This document shows positions 54,034 through 62,860 of a stretch of 64,000 bases of DNA, piece after piece. A model generated the notes under the pieces. The model did no database searches and was not told where the DNA came from. It saw only the letters and a program-made list of their open reading frames with translations. The DNA is from Clostridium beijerinckii (lineage in GTDB: Bacteria > Bacillota > Clostridia > Clostridiales > Clostridiaceae): contig NZ_CP073653.1 in the NCBI RefSeq assembly GCF_018223745.1, forward strand, positions 4,638,001 through 4,702,000, read 5' to 3'. The position numbers and the translations under genes were made by a program. Within the stretch, counting starts at the first letter, position 1. The number at the start of each line of letters is the position of its first letter.

Positions 54034-55577
54034 AGGGGGTGCTTTAAAACCCCCTATATTTATATGTAGTATTCCAAAATATAGTAATTTGTAAAATGGC
54101 CTAGAATGACCCTCAATTTTTTATCAAGGTTCATTACAAAAAATGCCATATTAATAACGCACTCAGCAGTTTCTTTTAAATCTGCAAATATTCTGGCTAA
54201 ACCATATCTAGTTTTACCAGTACCAAACTTTCCCTCAACTTCATTTCTTTCGCATGTATCAACATACTCTTGATTTTTTTCAGCTTTAGTTTTATTCTTT
54301 TTAGGTCTGCCTAAAGCAGGGCCGGTAATGCTAATTCCATTTTCTTTGCAATAGTTTAAGTTTTTTCTATTTCTATAAATTTTATCAGCCAATATTCTTT
54401 CAGGATAAAAGCCATTTCTTGCTTTATAACTCTCTGTTATAGGTATTAAGCTTTCGCATTCGTTGTAAGCATCCCAACTCAACTTTTCCATTCTAACATA
54501 ACCATTAGCAACACTTATTTCAACTTTTGCCCCGAATTCCGTAGGAGCTTTAGTTTTTCCTCTAACAATTGGTCTAACATGTGGTTGACTGATACTAACA
54601 ATCCTATTTTCTACTGTATGTTTTCTATTATCAAACATATATTTTTGTTGATGATATAACTGTAAAATCACTTCATATTCTTCTGATTGTCGACTATTAA
54701 GCTTTTTTCCATTCGCAATAAAATTTACTACATATCCAATATCTCTAGCAATATAATTTAATTGTTTCCTTATAGCTTTGCGCATCTTTTTAGAATTTTT
54801 CTTTCTGGCCTTTGAAACATTTAGAAAATCCTTACGCGCAATTTTCCTATAAGTTCTAGGCTTTTTAGATTCAGAAGGATTATGCAATTGATCAATATAT
54901 CCTTCAAGTTTTTCTCTTGCAGAATTTAAAAGATTTAAATCTTGTGGATAAGTTATATCGGCTGGAGTACATGTTGCATCAATAATGATAGTGCCTTGAT
55001 TAGATTGATCTGAATCATTTCCATCATCATTATCGTCATGCTTATCTTTATCATCATTATTTTTAGTAGTATCTTTAAGAATAGTATTATTCATTTCAAT
55101 AATCATATCATCATCAATTCTTTTTCGAAATTCAACCATTGAAGACGCTCCAAATGGTGCGGAATTTTGGAATTCTTTCAAACCAATAAAATATTGAAGG
55201 TAAGGATTTTCGGCGATAGCAGATACCGTTTCACGATCGGAACAATTAAGTTTTTGCTTTATTATTAAGCTTCCTAATACAATTCGAAATGGTTTTGATG
55301 GACGACCATTATTAATGAATTGTTTAGCATATGTTTCTTCAAATTCATGCCATGGTATTATTGACGCTAATTTAACCCACCTATTATTTTTATCTAATTC
55401 TCCGTATGGAAATATAAAATCTTCTATTTTTAATTGGTTATCAATTGAATACATATAAATTCACTCCTAAGTGCAAGGGTTTTTACCCTATATTTAAAAT
55501 ATCTATGCACTTAGTATTCCATAAAATATCATACATAATACTATTCCAAACACTTAAGCCAATTTGGAGCAGCCCCT
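54034..55577 (-). mobile_element. Insertion sequence, IS5/IS1182 superfamily, apparently intact
   Basis: Imperfect inverted ends AGGGGGTGCTTTAAA (left) and, read inward from the right, AGGGGCTGCTCCAAA match at 12 of 15 positions. Both sides are flanked by AAAT (54030-54033 and 55578-55581), a likely 4-bp target duplication. One transposase gene fills the element. Confidence 0.8.
54060..55454 (-). CDS. DDE transposase, IS5/IS1182 type
   Basis: 464 residues. The N-terminal domain has RPSKPFRIVLGSLIIKQKL and DRETVSAIAENPYLQYFIG, as in InsH-like transposases. The catalytic triad is visible: IIIDATCTPADI near residue 155, ILADKIYRNRKN near 350 and ERNEVEGKFGTGKTRYGL near 405. A charged Asp/Asn-rich insert (about 130-150) and a basic patch lie between. 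No frameshift, so probably functional. Confidence 0.9.
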   Translation of the reverse strand: MYSIDNQLKIEDFIFPYGELDKNNRWVKLASIIPWHEFEETYAKQFINNGRPSKPFRIVLGSLIIKQKLNCSDRETVSAIAENPYLQYFIGLKEFQNSAPFGASSMVEFRKRIDDDMIIEMNNTILKDTTKNNDDKDKHDDNDDGNDSDQSNQGTIIIDATCTPADITYPQDLNLLNSAREKLEGYIDQLHNPSESKKPRTYRKIARKDFLNVSKARKKNSKKMRKAIRKQLNYIARDIGYVVNFIANGKKLNSRQSEEYEVILQLYHQQKYMFDNRKHTVENRIVSISQPHVRPIVRGKTKAPTEFGAKVEISVANGYVRMEKLSWDAYNECESLIPITESYKARNGFYPERILADKIYRNRKNLNYCKENGISITGPALGRPKKNKTKAEKNQEYVDTCERNEVEGKFGTGKTRYGLARIFADLKETAECVINMAFFVMNLDKKLRVILGHFTNYYILEYYI

Positions 55578-55631
55578 AAATAAACCTGCTTTAGTATGTA
55601 AGTAATTTAGAAAATCTACAAGTAACAAAAA

Positions 55632-55676
55632 ACACCTCCAATATCAATTAACTATGTATATTGATATCGAAAGTGT
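55632..55676 (-). terminator. Terminator of the yebC fragment
   Basis: ATATCAAT / ATTGATAT inside ACACctcc / gaaaGTGT, followed on the minus strand by six T. It lies 63 bases after the fragment's stop and looks like the original yebC terminator. Confidence 0.75.
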
Positions 55677-55738
55677 CATTATTTTATAAGTATGTCTTAA
55701 CCCAGAGATTTTCACACTTTTCAGAGCTTGTAATCTCT

Positions 55739-55807
55739 CTATTCATCCCATCCTTCAGGGAATTCAGCGTTGTGGTAAACTTCTTGAACGTCATCGTCAT
55801 CATGACT
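55739..55807 (-). pseudogene. yebC 3' end fragment
   Basis: The minus strand reads DDDDVQEVYHNAEFPEGWDE then stop, the usual C-terminus of YebC/PmpR-family proteins. The frame is unrelated beyond about 23 codons, and no start or ribosome binding site exists. It is probably the displaced gene end at the junction of the adjoining prophage-like element, whose insertion would restore the gene end on the far side. Confidence 0.7.
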
Positions 55808-56010
55808 CTAAAATGGCTATATAACTAAGTTTATAGCAATTTCTGTTATTATTATATTATCAATATACACCTTAATACAAATTTATACAAATACTTATAT
55901 CAAATCAATGTATACCTTGATATAATACTATACCTTTTTTACCAACTTTACAATAATTATTTTATATAAACTATAAATAAGAAATCCTACATTGTATATG
56001 TGTTTAAAAA

Positions 56011-56045
56011 GAAGACTAAAACAAAAATAAATTTGTATAGTCTTC
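56011..56045 (-). terminator. Terminator at the left end of the element
   Basis: GAAGACTA and TAGTCTTC hairpin, then five T on the minus strand, 12 bases after the 125-residue gene. Confidence 0.8.
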
Positions 56046-56056
56046 AAGGTAATTAA

Positions 56057-56434
56057 TTAAGCTATTATTTTTTGTACTATTTCAAGGTGTCTTCGTTTAA
56101 TATCCTTGGCTGATAGCATTGTGTAAATTGCGTGTATATCATTTTTAAATTTCTTATGTGGGTACTGCTCTACGTGTTGACTTAGGTATTTTCTAATAGC
56201 AACTATTTGTTGTCTATCTAGTTCTTTTTCCTTGAATTTGTCGTGAAAATCTTTATAAACATCGTTATAAAGTAATTCAACTTTCAAGGGTCTAATTTTT
56301 TGTTTGTTCATTTGATTAATAACCATTTCGGCAGTAATTACGCTTTTGGGTATTAATCTTAGCTTTTGTAATCCAAAGTGAGTGAATATTTTTATCACAA
56401 CTGGTAAAGCTAATAATGCAATGATGTAATTCAT
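56057..56434 (-). CDS. Hypothetical protein, 125 residues
   Basis: ATG 56434 is used; AGGAGG lies nine bases upstream, the alternative ATG at 56440 only three. A short hydrophobic N-terminus (MNYIIALLALPVVIKIFTHF) could be a membrane anchor. The remainder is basic and probably helical (NQMNKQKIRPLKVELLYND, YKDFHDKFKEKELDRQQIVA). No family recognised. Outermost gene of the prophage-like element, next to the yebC junction. Confidence 0.65.
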   Translation of the reverse strand: MNYIIALLALPVVIKIFTHFGLQKLRLIPKSVITAEMVINQMNKQKIRPLKVELLYNDVYKDFHDKFKEKELDRQQIVAIRKYLSQHVEQYPHKKFKNDIHAIYTMLSAKDIKRRHLEIVQKIIA

Positions 56435-56642
56435 ATACATCGACCTCCTATTATTTTTTCATATTACTGTTTTGTATAAAATTTTTTCTTTGGTTTGGTT
56501 TAAATTTTATCAAAAGTAATATGTATTTTTGTAGGAAGTGTTGTTGTATGTACTGTAGGATAGTTTGTAGTATATAAAATACAATCTATCCTTTTCAATT
56601 TAGTCATAGCCTTATTTGGCTTACGCAATAAAATAGGAAGTA

Positions 56643-57239
56643 TTATATAATGGAAGAATTGTGTAATAAAAGATTATAAAAATTATTATAAAATAAGTCT
56701 AAATACAATACATGGAAGTTGTTACTGTTGTATCTAATACCTTGTGTTGGTCTTGCTATCACCACGATAGGAAATGTTTCGCAACATATATTTTGAAGTT
56801 CTCCTGTCTTATAAAGTTCCTCATATCTCTTCATTTTTGAATTTGAAGTATAGTGAGTTAAATCTACTTCTAATAATATAAAGAATACATTTCCATTGTA
56901 GCTGAATATTATAAAACAATCAGGTACAATCTTTTTATCAAGATATTGTGGTTTGATTTTAAATTGAATTATTTCTCCACCATTTATTTTTATAACCTTT
57001 AAGAACTCATATATAAATAAATCATGGTCACTTATTAATCGTTCTTGATAATATACTCTAGTTTTAAGTAATACATTAGGAATACTTTTTAATAATCCAA
57101 AGGATTCTAATTGTTTTAGTCTTCTCCTACACCCCTCATAATTACCATTAAAGAATAGATAAGTGCATTGACTTAAAGTTATTGATTTATAATCTTGAAT
57201 CCATGTTAAAATTTCTCTATCTCTTTCTGTTAAAGCCAT
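56643..57239 (-). CDS. Replication-relaxation family protein
   Basis: 198 residues. N-terminal winged helix (LTERDREILTWIQDYKSITLSQCTYLFF, GCRRRLKQLESFGLLKS) and a C-terminal half with hydrophobic strands such as NVFFILLEVDLTHYTS, as in replication-relaxation proteins of Gram-positive phages and plasmids. The start overlaps the end of the FtsK-like gene by 23 bases; GGAGGACTTTAAAA precedes it. Likely works with that ATPase in replication or transfer. Confidence 0.75.
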   Translation of the reverse strand: MALTERDREILTWIQDYKSITLSQCTYLFFNGNYEGCRRRLKQLESFGLLKSIPNVLLKTRVYYQERLISDHDLFIYEFLKVIKINGGEIIQFKIKPQYLDKKIVPDCFIIFSYNGNVFFILLEVDLTHYTSNSKMKRYEELYKTGELQNICCETFPIVVIARPTQGIRYNSNNFHVLYLDLFYNNFYNLLLHNSSII

Positions 57240-58491
57240 TTTTAAAGTCCTCCATAGAAACTACTCCTTTTCTAGTTTTATTATTCTTTGGCTTTTCTTC
57301 TTTTATTTCAGATTCTTCAATGTCAACGATTTGTGGTTGCTCTATAGAATAGATTTTATTATTAATCTTTTTAACATTTAAAATTTCCTGTTTTTCATCT
57401 TGCGTAGGTACTTTAATTTGTTCAACATACTTATGCAGCAATATAAAATCCTCATCTAACCAAGGTGTTTTAATAAGCTGATAATCACTATTTCCGTCAA
57501 CAATACATTCACGTTCTTTTAGTTTGGTTGCATCAGCTGTATTTATGATATTAACTGAATCTATACTTGATTTTTGCCTAAATGTAATACGTGTCATTTG
57601 GCTCTTTAAGTCTGGTGGCAGATTTGTGGCTGTGCTTCTTTGAATACAACTTATCAAATGTATTCCAACTGACCTTCCTGCCTTTGCTATTTTCATAACA
57701 TATTCAAATAATTCTGTTTCCATGAAAAATGATAATTCTTCTATTACAACATATATTCTTTTCATGTATTTGTCTTTTCTATGATTATTCCATTGCGTAA
57801 TATTACGGATTCCAAATTTCTTAAATTGTTCACTACGTCTGTCCAATTCTTTTAATAATTTCAATAATGCAACCTTGCACATTTCTTCACTATAGGCACT
57901 ATATTTAACACAATCACAACATTCAAAGGCACTTATTTCGGATTTACAAATTTGTAATAGATATAAATCAATATATTTACTGGAGCTATAAATTAAATTT
58001 GCTAATATTGAAGCTAATAAGAAACTCTTTCCTGTACCTGTTGCACCTCCGAGCAGTAAATGTGGGTCTTTGTTTACATCAATGAAATAGTTTTGTCCTT
58101 TAAAATCTTTACCAATCCATAGTAAATGATTTAGACATTTAACAGGCTCAAATTTGAATTTATCTATATCTTTATTTACAACATACATTTTTATATAATC
58201 CTTGAATCTATCCTTTTCTAGCTGTACAATGCTATTTAAATTACCTTCAAGTATATTTATTTTGCTGTCTAAATGTTCTATACTCAATCCTTTAGTATTT
58301 CTTAAATAACAAATGTAACCATAACTTGTTGGGATTATTTTATATATTTTAAAGGTTTCATCATCTTTGTTTTTTATTCCAGTCTTCAGCATTACTTCAT
58401 TAAAACTGTTTTTAAATTTCCGTTTATCTGCTGAATTAAAGTAATTATATAAAGAAACTAAGCCAACTGAAATTCCTAATTCTACAAACAA
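57217..58491 (-). CDS. FtsK/SpoIIIE-like DNA-translocating ATPase
   Basis: 424 residues, TTG start at 58491 directly after the stop of the gene before, with AAGGTG upstream. Walker A GGATGTGKSFLLAS near residue 150, Walker B-like IYVVIEELSFFM near 250, then KAGRSVGIHLISCIQRS. No multi-spanning membrane domain. This single-domain type occurs on plasmids and phages of Firmicutes together with replication-relaxation proteins, and may move DNA or load the replication protein. Confidence 0.82.
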   Translation of the reverse strand: MFVELGISVGLVSLYNYFNSADKRKFKNSFNEVMLKTGIKNKDDETFKIYKIIPTSYGYICYLRNTKGLSIEHLDSKINILEGNLNSIVQLEKDRFKDYIKMYVVNKDIDKFKFEPVKCLNHLLWIGKDFKGQNYFIDVNKDPHLLLGGATGTGKSFLLASILANLIYSSSKYIDLYLLQICKSEISAFECCDCVKYSAYSEEMCKVALLKLLKELDRRSEQFKKFGIRNITQWNNHRKDKYMKRIYVVIEELSFFMETELFEYVMKIAKAGRSVGIHLISCIQRSTATNLPPDLKSQMTRITFRQKSSIDSVNIINTADATKLKERECIVDGNSDYQLIKTPWLDEDFILLHKYVEQIKVPTQDEKQEILNVKKINNKIYSIEQPQIVDIEESEIKEEKPKNNKTRKGVVSMEDFKNGFNRKR

Positions 58492-58653
58492 TTATTTCTT
58501 CACCTTCTTAGCTTCATTAACTTTAACTATTGCTAATGCAATAACACTAATGTACATTATTGCACCTTCAAATGCTCCAAATCCAAAAATTGAACCTAAA
58601 ACTTTACAATGAGAATAAAAGAAATAAAATACTTTTAAATCTAAATCAAACAT
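58492..58653 (-). CDS. Small membrane protein, 53 residues
   Basis: ATG 58653 after AAGGGGTGG. MFDLDLKVFYFFYSHCKVLG is followed by one membrane helix (FEGAIMYISVIALAIVKV) and a basic end (NEAKKVKK). Its stop codon adjoins the TTG of the FtsK-like gene, so they are probably translated together. It may anchor that ATPase, which lacks membrane segments; this is inference. Confidence 0.7.
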   Translation of the reverse strand: MFDLDLKVFYFFYSHCKVLGSIFGFGAFEGAIMYISVIALAIVKVNEAKKVKK

Positions 58654-58664
58654 ATATCCACCCC

Positions 58665-58832
58665 TTAGAAATTAAAATTATTTTTAATACTATTGTTTTC
58701 TTTAGGCTTTTCTTCTTTTTCTATTTGTTCTTTTAGCAACTGTTTGATGTAGACACTTGGAGATATTTGATTAATGAGGAAATTGTATAAGTCTTTTTCC
58801 TTCTCTTTAAAACTTATCCCTACCTTTTTCAT
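58665..58832 (-). CDS. Small ParR/ribbon-helix-helix-like protein, downstream copy
   Basis: 55 residues from ATG 58832, which overlaps the parM stop by one base. MKKVGISFKEKEKDLYNFLI then SPSVYIKQLLKEQIEKE: a short strand followed by two helices, as in ribbon-helix-helix DNA-binding proteins. It resembles the 52-residue protein on the other side of parM (shared KKVGISFK, FL, YIKQLL). A role as ParM adaptor bound to a centromere is likely but unproven. Confidence 0.7.
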   Translation of the reverse strand: MKKVGISFKEKEKDLYNFLINQISPSVYIKQLLKEQIEKEEKPKENNSIKNNFNF

Positions 58833-59647
58833 TACCAAATCCCCCTTCCAACTTGTTCATATGCTAACGCATTAGCAAAAAAACTATTTTCAATGAGTTG
58901 AGCTTGTGGAATACGCTTTTTAAATGGATTAAATAGTATTTCAGCCCCTCCTCCAATTAACATTAAGTTATTGGTTTTCAAAGAATAATCTACTTGAATT
59001 ATTTTAATAATGCTCCCTACAAAATCTTTATACATATCAATACTAAATTCTTTTTTTTCACCATATATAAACAGACCATTTGTTAGGATTCTATTTGCAT
59101 CTCTTTGTAATAAATCCAAACCATATTTATTATTTATACAATTAATGAACTCATTTTCTAAATTCAACATGCCTTTTGGTAAACTAAATGGCTGCTTAAT
59201 TTTACGGACATTGTCCTCTTTTATTATTAGTGCTATATCTGTTGTACGTCCTCCAATATCAATTGCAATCCCCTCAAAGTCTATTGGTAATACTATAACT
59301 CCTTCTGGAACTACCTCAACATCATCCACAATTCCACTTTGAATTATTCTATTACTTAGATAATCTTTGTCTTGTTTATACTGGCTTAATGGTAATCCAG
59401 TAACTACTTTATTATGCTTATCAATAGTGCTTTTTTGTATTGCTCCTTGCAATAAATACAATAAATTTTCTTTATATGCCTTTCGATATTCACTATCAAA
59501 TTCACCTTCTCCTAAATACATAGTTTTCCCGTCTAAGATAATAGCTTCATTTTCTACTAATCCACATCTATTGGATACCTTTGATAGAAAATTGATACCT
59601 TTACTACTTTTAGTATAATAATTCCCGATATCTACACCTAAAATCAT
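58832..59647 (-). CDS. parM: ParM-like actin, plasmid segregation ATPase
   Basis: 271 residues from ATG 59647 (MILGVDIGNYYTKSSKGINF), after GAAGAAGGATTCAA; the frame further upstream is not needed. Actin-fold motifs: phosphate 1 GVDIGNYYTKSS, phosphate 2 GIAIDIGGRTTDIALI near residue 140, adenosine NNLMLIGGGAEIL near 235. Shorter than R1 ParM (320). Forms filaments that push DNA copies apart. Operon with the small gene that follows. Confidence 0.85.
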   Translation of the reverse strand: MILGVDIGNYYTKSSKGINFLSKVSNRCGLVENEAIILDGKTMYLGEGEFDSEYRKAYKENLLYLLQGAIQKSTIDKHNKVVTGLPLSQYKQDKDYLSNRIIQSGIVDDVEVVPEGVIVLPIDFEGIAIDIGGRTTDIALIIKEDNVRKIKQPFSLPKGMLNLENEFINCINNKYGLDLLQRDANRILTNGLFIYGEKKEFSIDMYKDFVGSIIKIIQVDYSLKTNNLMLIGGGAEILFNPFKKRIPQAQLIENSFFANALAYEQVGRGIW

Positions 59648-59740
59648 TTGAATCCTTCTTCCTGTTTCATATCTTTTGATATATTTTATGCTTGAAAGAA
59701 TAAAAAGTTTCCACATGGAAGAAAAAAATATATAAAAAAA

Positions 59741-59765
59741 GAAGACTATTTTTTACAGTCCTCTT
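59741..59765 (-). terminator. Terminator between the upstream small gene and parM
   Basis: GACT / AGTC core with flanking GAAG / CTTC, overlapping the stop codon and followed by seven T on the minus strand. Partial termination here would make more of the small protein than of ParM. Confidence 0.65.
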
Positions 59766-59904
59766 CACTTTGCATTTTTTCTAATAATAATTGCTTTATA
59801 TAGTTGCTTTCACCAATTAGTATAGATTTCTTCTTTAAAAAATCATATAGCTTTTGTTCTAATTCATTATTATCTTTAAAACTAATCCCCACTTTTTTAG
59901 CCAT
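59746..59904 (-). CDS. Small ParR/ribbon-helix-helix-like protein, upstream copy
   Basis: 52 residues from ATG 59904. MAKKVGISFKDNNELEQKLYDFL then ESNYIKQLLLEKMQSEED matches the 55-residue protein after parM in pattern and partly in sequence. Own terminator at its end. Together they surround parM, an arrangement unlike the usual single parR after parM. DNA binding is predicted from pattern only. Confidence 0.7.
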   Translation of the reverse strand: MAKKVGISFKDNNELEQKLYDFLKKKSILIGESNYIKQLLLEKMQSEEDCKK

Positions 59905-59995
59905 ATATTCACCCACAAACTATTCTATATATGTTTAATTATATGTTAAATTCACATCAGTTACCATAAAAATATAAACTTCCCACATATTAATC

Positions 59996-60424
59996 CTATT
60001 TTTTATTTCCACCAAATAATGTACACAGAATGAAAAGACCAATAATTAAAAATATAGAGTACTTTACTATTACACATAAAGTTATAATTGAAAATATACC
60101 TCCACCAATTAACGTTAATATTTCTCTTGAAGATAGTTCATCATCGTCATAATTATAATCATATTTACCTAGAAAATTATTAATAATACTTTTCACTTTA
60201 TTTGCAGAATACAAAGCAATGCATACTATTGCAATAAAATCAATTAAAATAGTTATTAATATAAACCAATACGATATAGTTTCCAATAAATTGGTATGAT
60301 TAAGTATATTGGTCAATATCCCACCCAATGTAGGTATAGGATATATAATTTTTGCAATTAAAGAAATAATGCTAAAAATCATTGAAAAATATAACAAATT
60401 AAGAGTACCATTTTTGTCATCCAT
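59996..60424 (-). CDS. Hypothetical membrane protein, 142 residues
   Basis: About four membrane helices (LLYFSMIFSIISLIAKIIY, YWFILITILIDFIAIVCIAL, LTLIGGGIFSIITLCVIV, FLIIGLFILCTLF) with a short acidic loop YDYNYDDDELSSRE between the second and third. AAGGTTGTGTTAAT precedes the ATG. It follows the PIN-like gene by 40 bases, so the two are likely co-transcribed. No family recognised. Confidence 0.7.
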   Translation of the reverse strand: MDDKNGTLNLLYFSMIFSIISLIAKIIYPIPTLGGILTNILNHTNLLETISYWFILITILIDFIAIVCIALYSANKVKSIINNFLGKYDYNYDDDELSSREILTLIGGGIFSIITLCVIVKYSIFLIIGLFILCTLFGGNKK

Positions 60425-60464
60425 ATTAACACAACCTTACTAAAATAATATTTTTAGAATTACA

Positions 60465-61376
60465 TTATAATTGAATCAACTTATCAATATTTTTAGATAT
60501 TACGGTATCATACATTTTGTCTAGACCATTTTCAGTAATCAAACCTGTCCAAAACCGTTCTGTTATTACTACATCGCAATAAGGAATAGCCATCGATAAA
60601 AACATAATATCTTTAAAATCATTTTTATCTATTTTACGTTCTTTATTTTTTATTACACTTTCAAATATTAGTTTCATTTTAACATAAAAAGATTTAGGTA
60701 ATTTTTGTTTATACATTTTATAAGCAATTTTATTTTGATTCTCTGGCAAAATTTTTCTTAATATCTGTGAATATTCTCCTTTAAAGCAGTCCATATAAAA
60801 ATATATAAATTGATCTTCTATGCTTTTATCACTATTTTTTTCACTTTCTTTTCTAAAATACTCTAATGTCTCTTTGTGAAATTCGTTATCAGCAAATTGT
60901 TCTTCTCTATCTCCTGTATTATGTTGTATTTCTATAAACTCCTCAAATACATTATAATCTAATGAACTTTGTTTCAAATTTTCCATTATATTAGTATCTA
61001 AAACTCTATTATTTAATGTTATCTTAACATCATCTAAATTTTGTCCTATTACATTTAAATAGTCTTGTTTAATTGGGTTATAACATTTATTATTAAAATT
61101 ACATTCCAATTCATTATTTCTATCTATTAAGTTGGGTTTTATTGTCCAATTTTTTGATATCACTCCCATAAATTTAGCAAGCTTCTGACGTTGTACATCC
61201 TGTTCCCTTATTTCTGTCTCAATATGATGAATTATTGAAATAGGAAATATCCATTCACCACTATTAGTTTTTTCGATAATAACACCCAATACATCTCTAT
61301 GCTTGTCTGATTTCCCATAAAAACACTGCGAAAGTTCAATCCACTTATTTTGATCTAGATAAATAATTTTTTTCAT
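60465..61376 (-). CDS. PIN-like domain protein, possible RNase
   Basis: 303 residues. It begins KKIIYLDQNKWIELSQCFYG with the first PIN aspartate. Near residue 255 it has FKDIMFLSMAIPYCDVVITERFW, the D..D pattern of the PIN active site. The central 200 residues are helical and charged. Such long PIN-like proteins in phage and island cargo are often ribonucleases in defence or toxin roles. AAAGGTAATCTTA precedes the ATG. Paired with the membrane protein downstream, between lysis and partition genes, it looks like cargo not needed for phage growth. Confidence 0.7.
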   Translation of the reverse strand: MKKIIYLDQNKWIELSQCFYGKSDKHRDVLGVIIEKTNSGEWIFPISIIHHIETEIREQDVQRQKLAKFMGVISKNWTIKPNLIDRNNELECNFNNKCYNPIKQDYLNVIGQNLDDVKITLNNRVLDTNIMENLKQSSLDYNVFEEFIEIQHNTGDREEQFADNEFHKETLEYFRKESEKNSDKSIEDQFIYFYMDCFKGEYSQILRKILPENQNKIAYKMYKQKLPKSFYVKMKLIFESVIKNKERKIDKNDFKDIMFLSMAIPYCDVVITERFWTGLITENGLDKMYDTVISKNIDKLIQL

Positions 61377-61552
61377 TAAGATTACCTTTAATACCTCTGC
61401 TTTATAATTGCGTTTTTGATTTAATTATAACATATTTTGATGTTATTTTTTCTAAAAATATCATAAAATTTTCCACAATGTTTTTTCTAATGATAAGTTT
61501 CCTGAGATAAATGAAAAAAAACTGTTGAAATATACTAAATAGAAAAAAATTA

Positions 61553-61584
61553 GGTAATAAAGAATAGAAATATTCTTTATTACC
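61553..61584 (-). terminator. Terminator of the lysis cassette
   Basis: GGTAATAAAGAATA and its exact complement around GAAA, then seven T on the minus strand. It ends the XhlA transcript. Confidence 0.92.
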
Positions 61585-61594
61585 CCATATGTAC

Positions 61595-61816
61595 TTACTT
61601 AAATGTTATTGTCACTGCTCCAATTACTACTCCTATTATTGCACCTACTATCGTTCTCCAAAGCCATGTATTATTACTTTCAATTTTACTAATCCTAACA
61701 TCCATATTTTTATAGTCTTTATCTACTCTATCTTCTAAATTTTTAACGTCTACTTCTAATAGAGTTTCTATTTTAGTTAAGCGTTGCAAAATAGATTGTA
61801 CTGTACTTTCATCCAT
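61595..61816 (-). CDS. xhlA: XhlA-type lysis protein
   Basis: 73 residues: N-terminal coiled coil (LQRLTKIETLLEVDVKNLEDR) and one C-terminal membrane helix (LWRTIVGAIIGVVIGAVTI), the hemolysin XhlA layout. Works with holin and amidase in host lysis. GTAGGGGGAGTAAT precedes the ATG. Confidence 0.85.
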   Translation of the reverse strand: MDESTVQSILQRLTKIETLLEVDVKNLEDRVDKDYKNMDVRISKIESNNTWLWRTIVGAIIGVVIGAVTITFK

Positions 61817-61826
61817 ATTACTCCCC

Positions 61827-62054
61827 CTACTCTATTTTATTATCATTTGACCTAATTTGAGGTAAATCTAATCCATCTGTATGAGGATTATTGCAAATAC
61901 CTAAAATAACTAAAATTGAACATACAATATTAGCAGTATTCTTTAACCATTCCATATCTACAGCAACTCCAAATTGAATTAATAATAATCCAATCAAGCC
62001 CACTAGTGAAAGTATAGTCCCAGTATTTTTGAATTTTTCTAAATAATTTAACAT
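61827..62054 (-). CDS. Phage holin
   Basis: 75 residues, two membrane helices (ILSLVGLIGLLLIQFGVAV and TANIVCSILVILGI) followed by NNPHTDGLDLP, a C-terminal signature of the phi LC3-type holin family. Forms the membrane pores that release the amidase. Between amidase and XhlA genes. Confidence 0.88.
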   Translation of the reverse strand: MLNYLEKFKNTGTILSLVGLIGLLLIQFGVAVDMEWLKNTANIVCSILVILGICNNPHTDGLDLPQIRSNDNKIE

Positions 62055-62066
62055 TTATATCATCTC

Positions 62067-62795
62067 CTAATATTTAATCTCATAAAACCATGATCCTAGA
62101 GTACTCTTTAATTCATTACATTTGTCCATACTCAGATACTGAGTTTCTATCCAAATACCCTTTTCATTACCTCTGACATAACATTTTACATTCTGAAAGT
62201 AACTTAATACATAGTTAATATCTACTCCATCATAATCTCCTGATGAATGAGGTAAATAATTTGTTACTATATAACCATTTTCATCTTCAGTAGAACTTTC
62301 GCCAGTCAATCCTTTTATTATTGCATTAGCTATATCTTCTGCATTAAATCTATTACAATCATCTTGATTAGTCACAAATCCCATTTCTAGCAGCATTGCT
62401 GGTGCATTAGTATTTTTCAATACATAGAAATTAGCACTTTTCCATCCTCTGTTATTATATCCACATGAATTTGCTACTACATTTACAATTTCATTAGCTT
62501 TATTTTTAGCACTTGAATTTTCAGTTGTATAGATTGTTACACCATTAGCACTTGCATTATCAAAACTATCCATATGTAAGGATATAAAATAATTTAATGA
62601 TTGTGCATTTGCTAAAGCTACTCTGTTTGCTAATTCATTTACATTAATATCATAGGTACAATTTACAACCGTATGTCTCAATGATTCTAATTTTTCTATT
62701 AATAATTTTCCTACTGCCCTATTGCCATCTGTTTCTGACATAATGCCAAAAGCACCACAATTAAATGGATGCCCCATATCAATTCCTATGACCAT
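62067..62795 (-). CDS. N-acetylmuramoyl-L-alanine amidase (endolysin)
   Basis: 242 residues from ATG 62795 (MVIGIDMGHPFNCGAFG), seven bases after GAGAGTGAT; earlier in-frame starts overlap that site. Amidase_3 domain: zinc His in GIDMGH, Glu in the early helix, ISLHMDSFDNASANGV with the second His, and MLLEMGFVTNQDD with the catalytic Glu. The C-terminal 75 residues are probably a wall-binding part. It cuts the peptide from murein for phage release. Confidence 0.92.
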   Translation of the reverse strand: MVIGIDMGHPFNCGAFGIMSETDGNRAVGKLLIEKLESLRHTVVNCTYDINVNELANRVALANAQSLNYFISLHMDSFDNASANGVTIYTTENSSAKNKANEIVNVVANSCGYNNRGWKSANFYVLKNTNAPAMLLEMGFVTNQDDCNRFNAEDIANAIIKGLTGESSTEDENGYIVTNYLPHSSGDYDGVDINYVLSYFQNVKCYVRGNEKGIWIETQYLSMDKCNELKSTLGSWFYEIKY

Positions 62796-62824
62796 TTTAT
62801 ACATCACTCTCTTTCTCTATAAAA

Positions 62825-62860
62825 ATTATAGGGCTAGTCAAAATTGACTAACCCTATAAT
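62825..62860 (-). terminator. Terminator after the Ig-domain protein
   Basis: ATTATAGGG-TAGTCAA / TTGACTA-CCCTATAAT hairpin, then five T on the minus strand. It begins at the stop codon of the gene. Confidence 0.9.
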
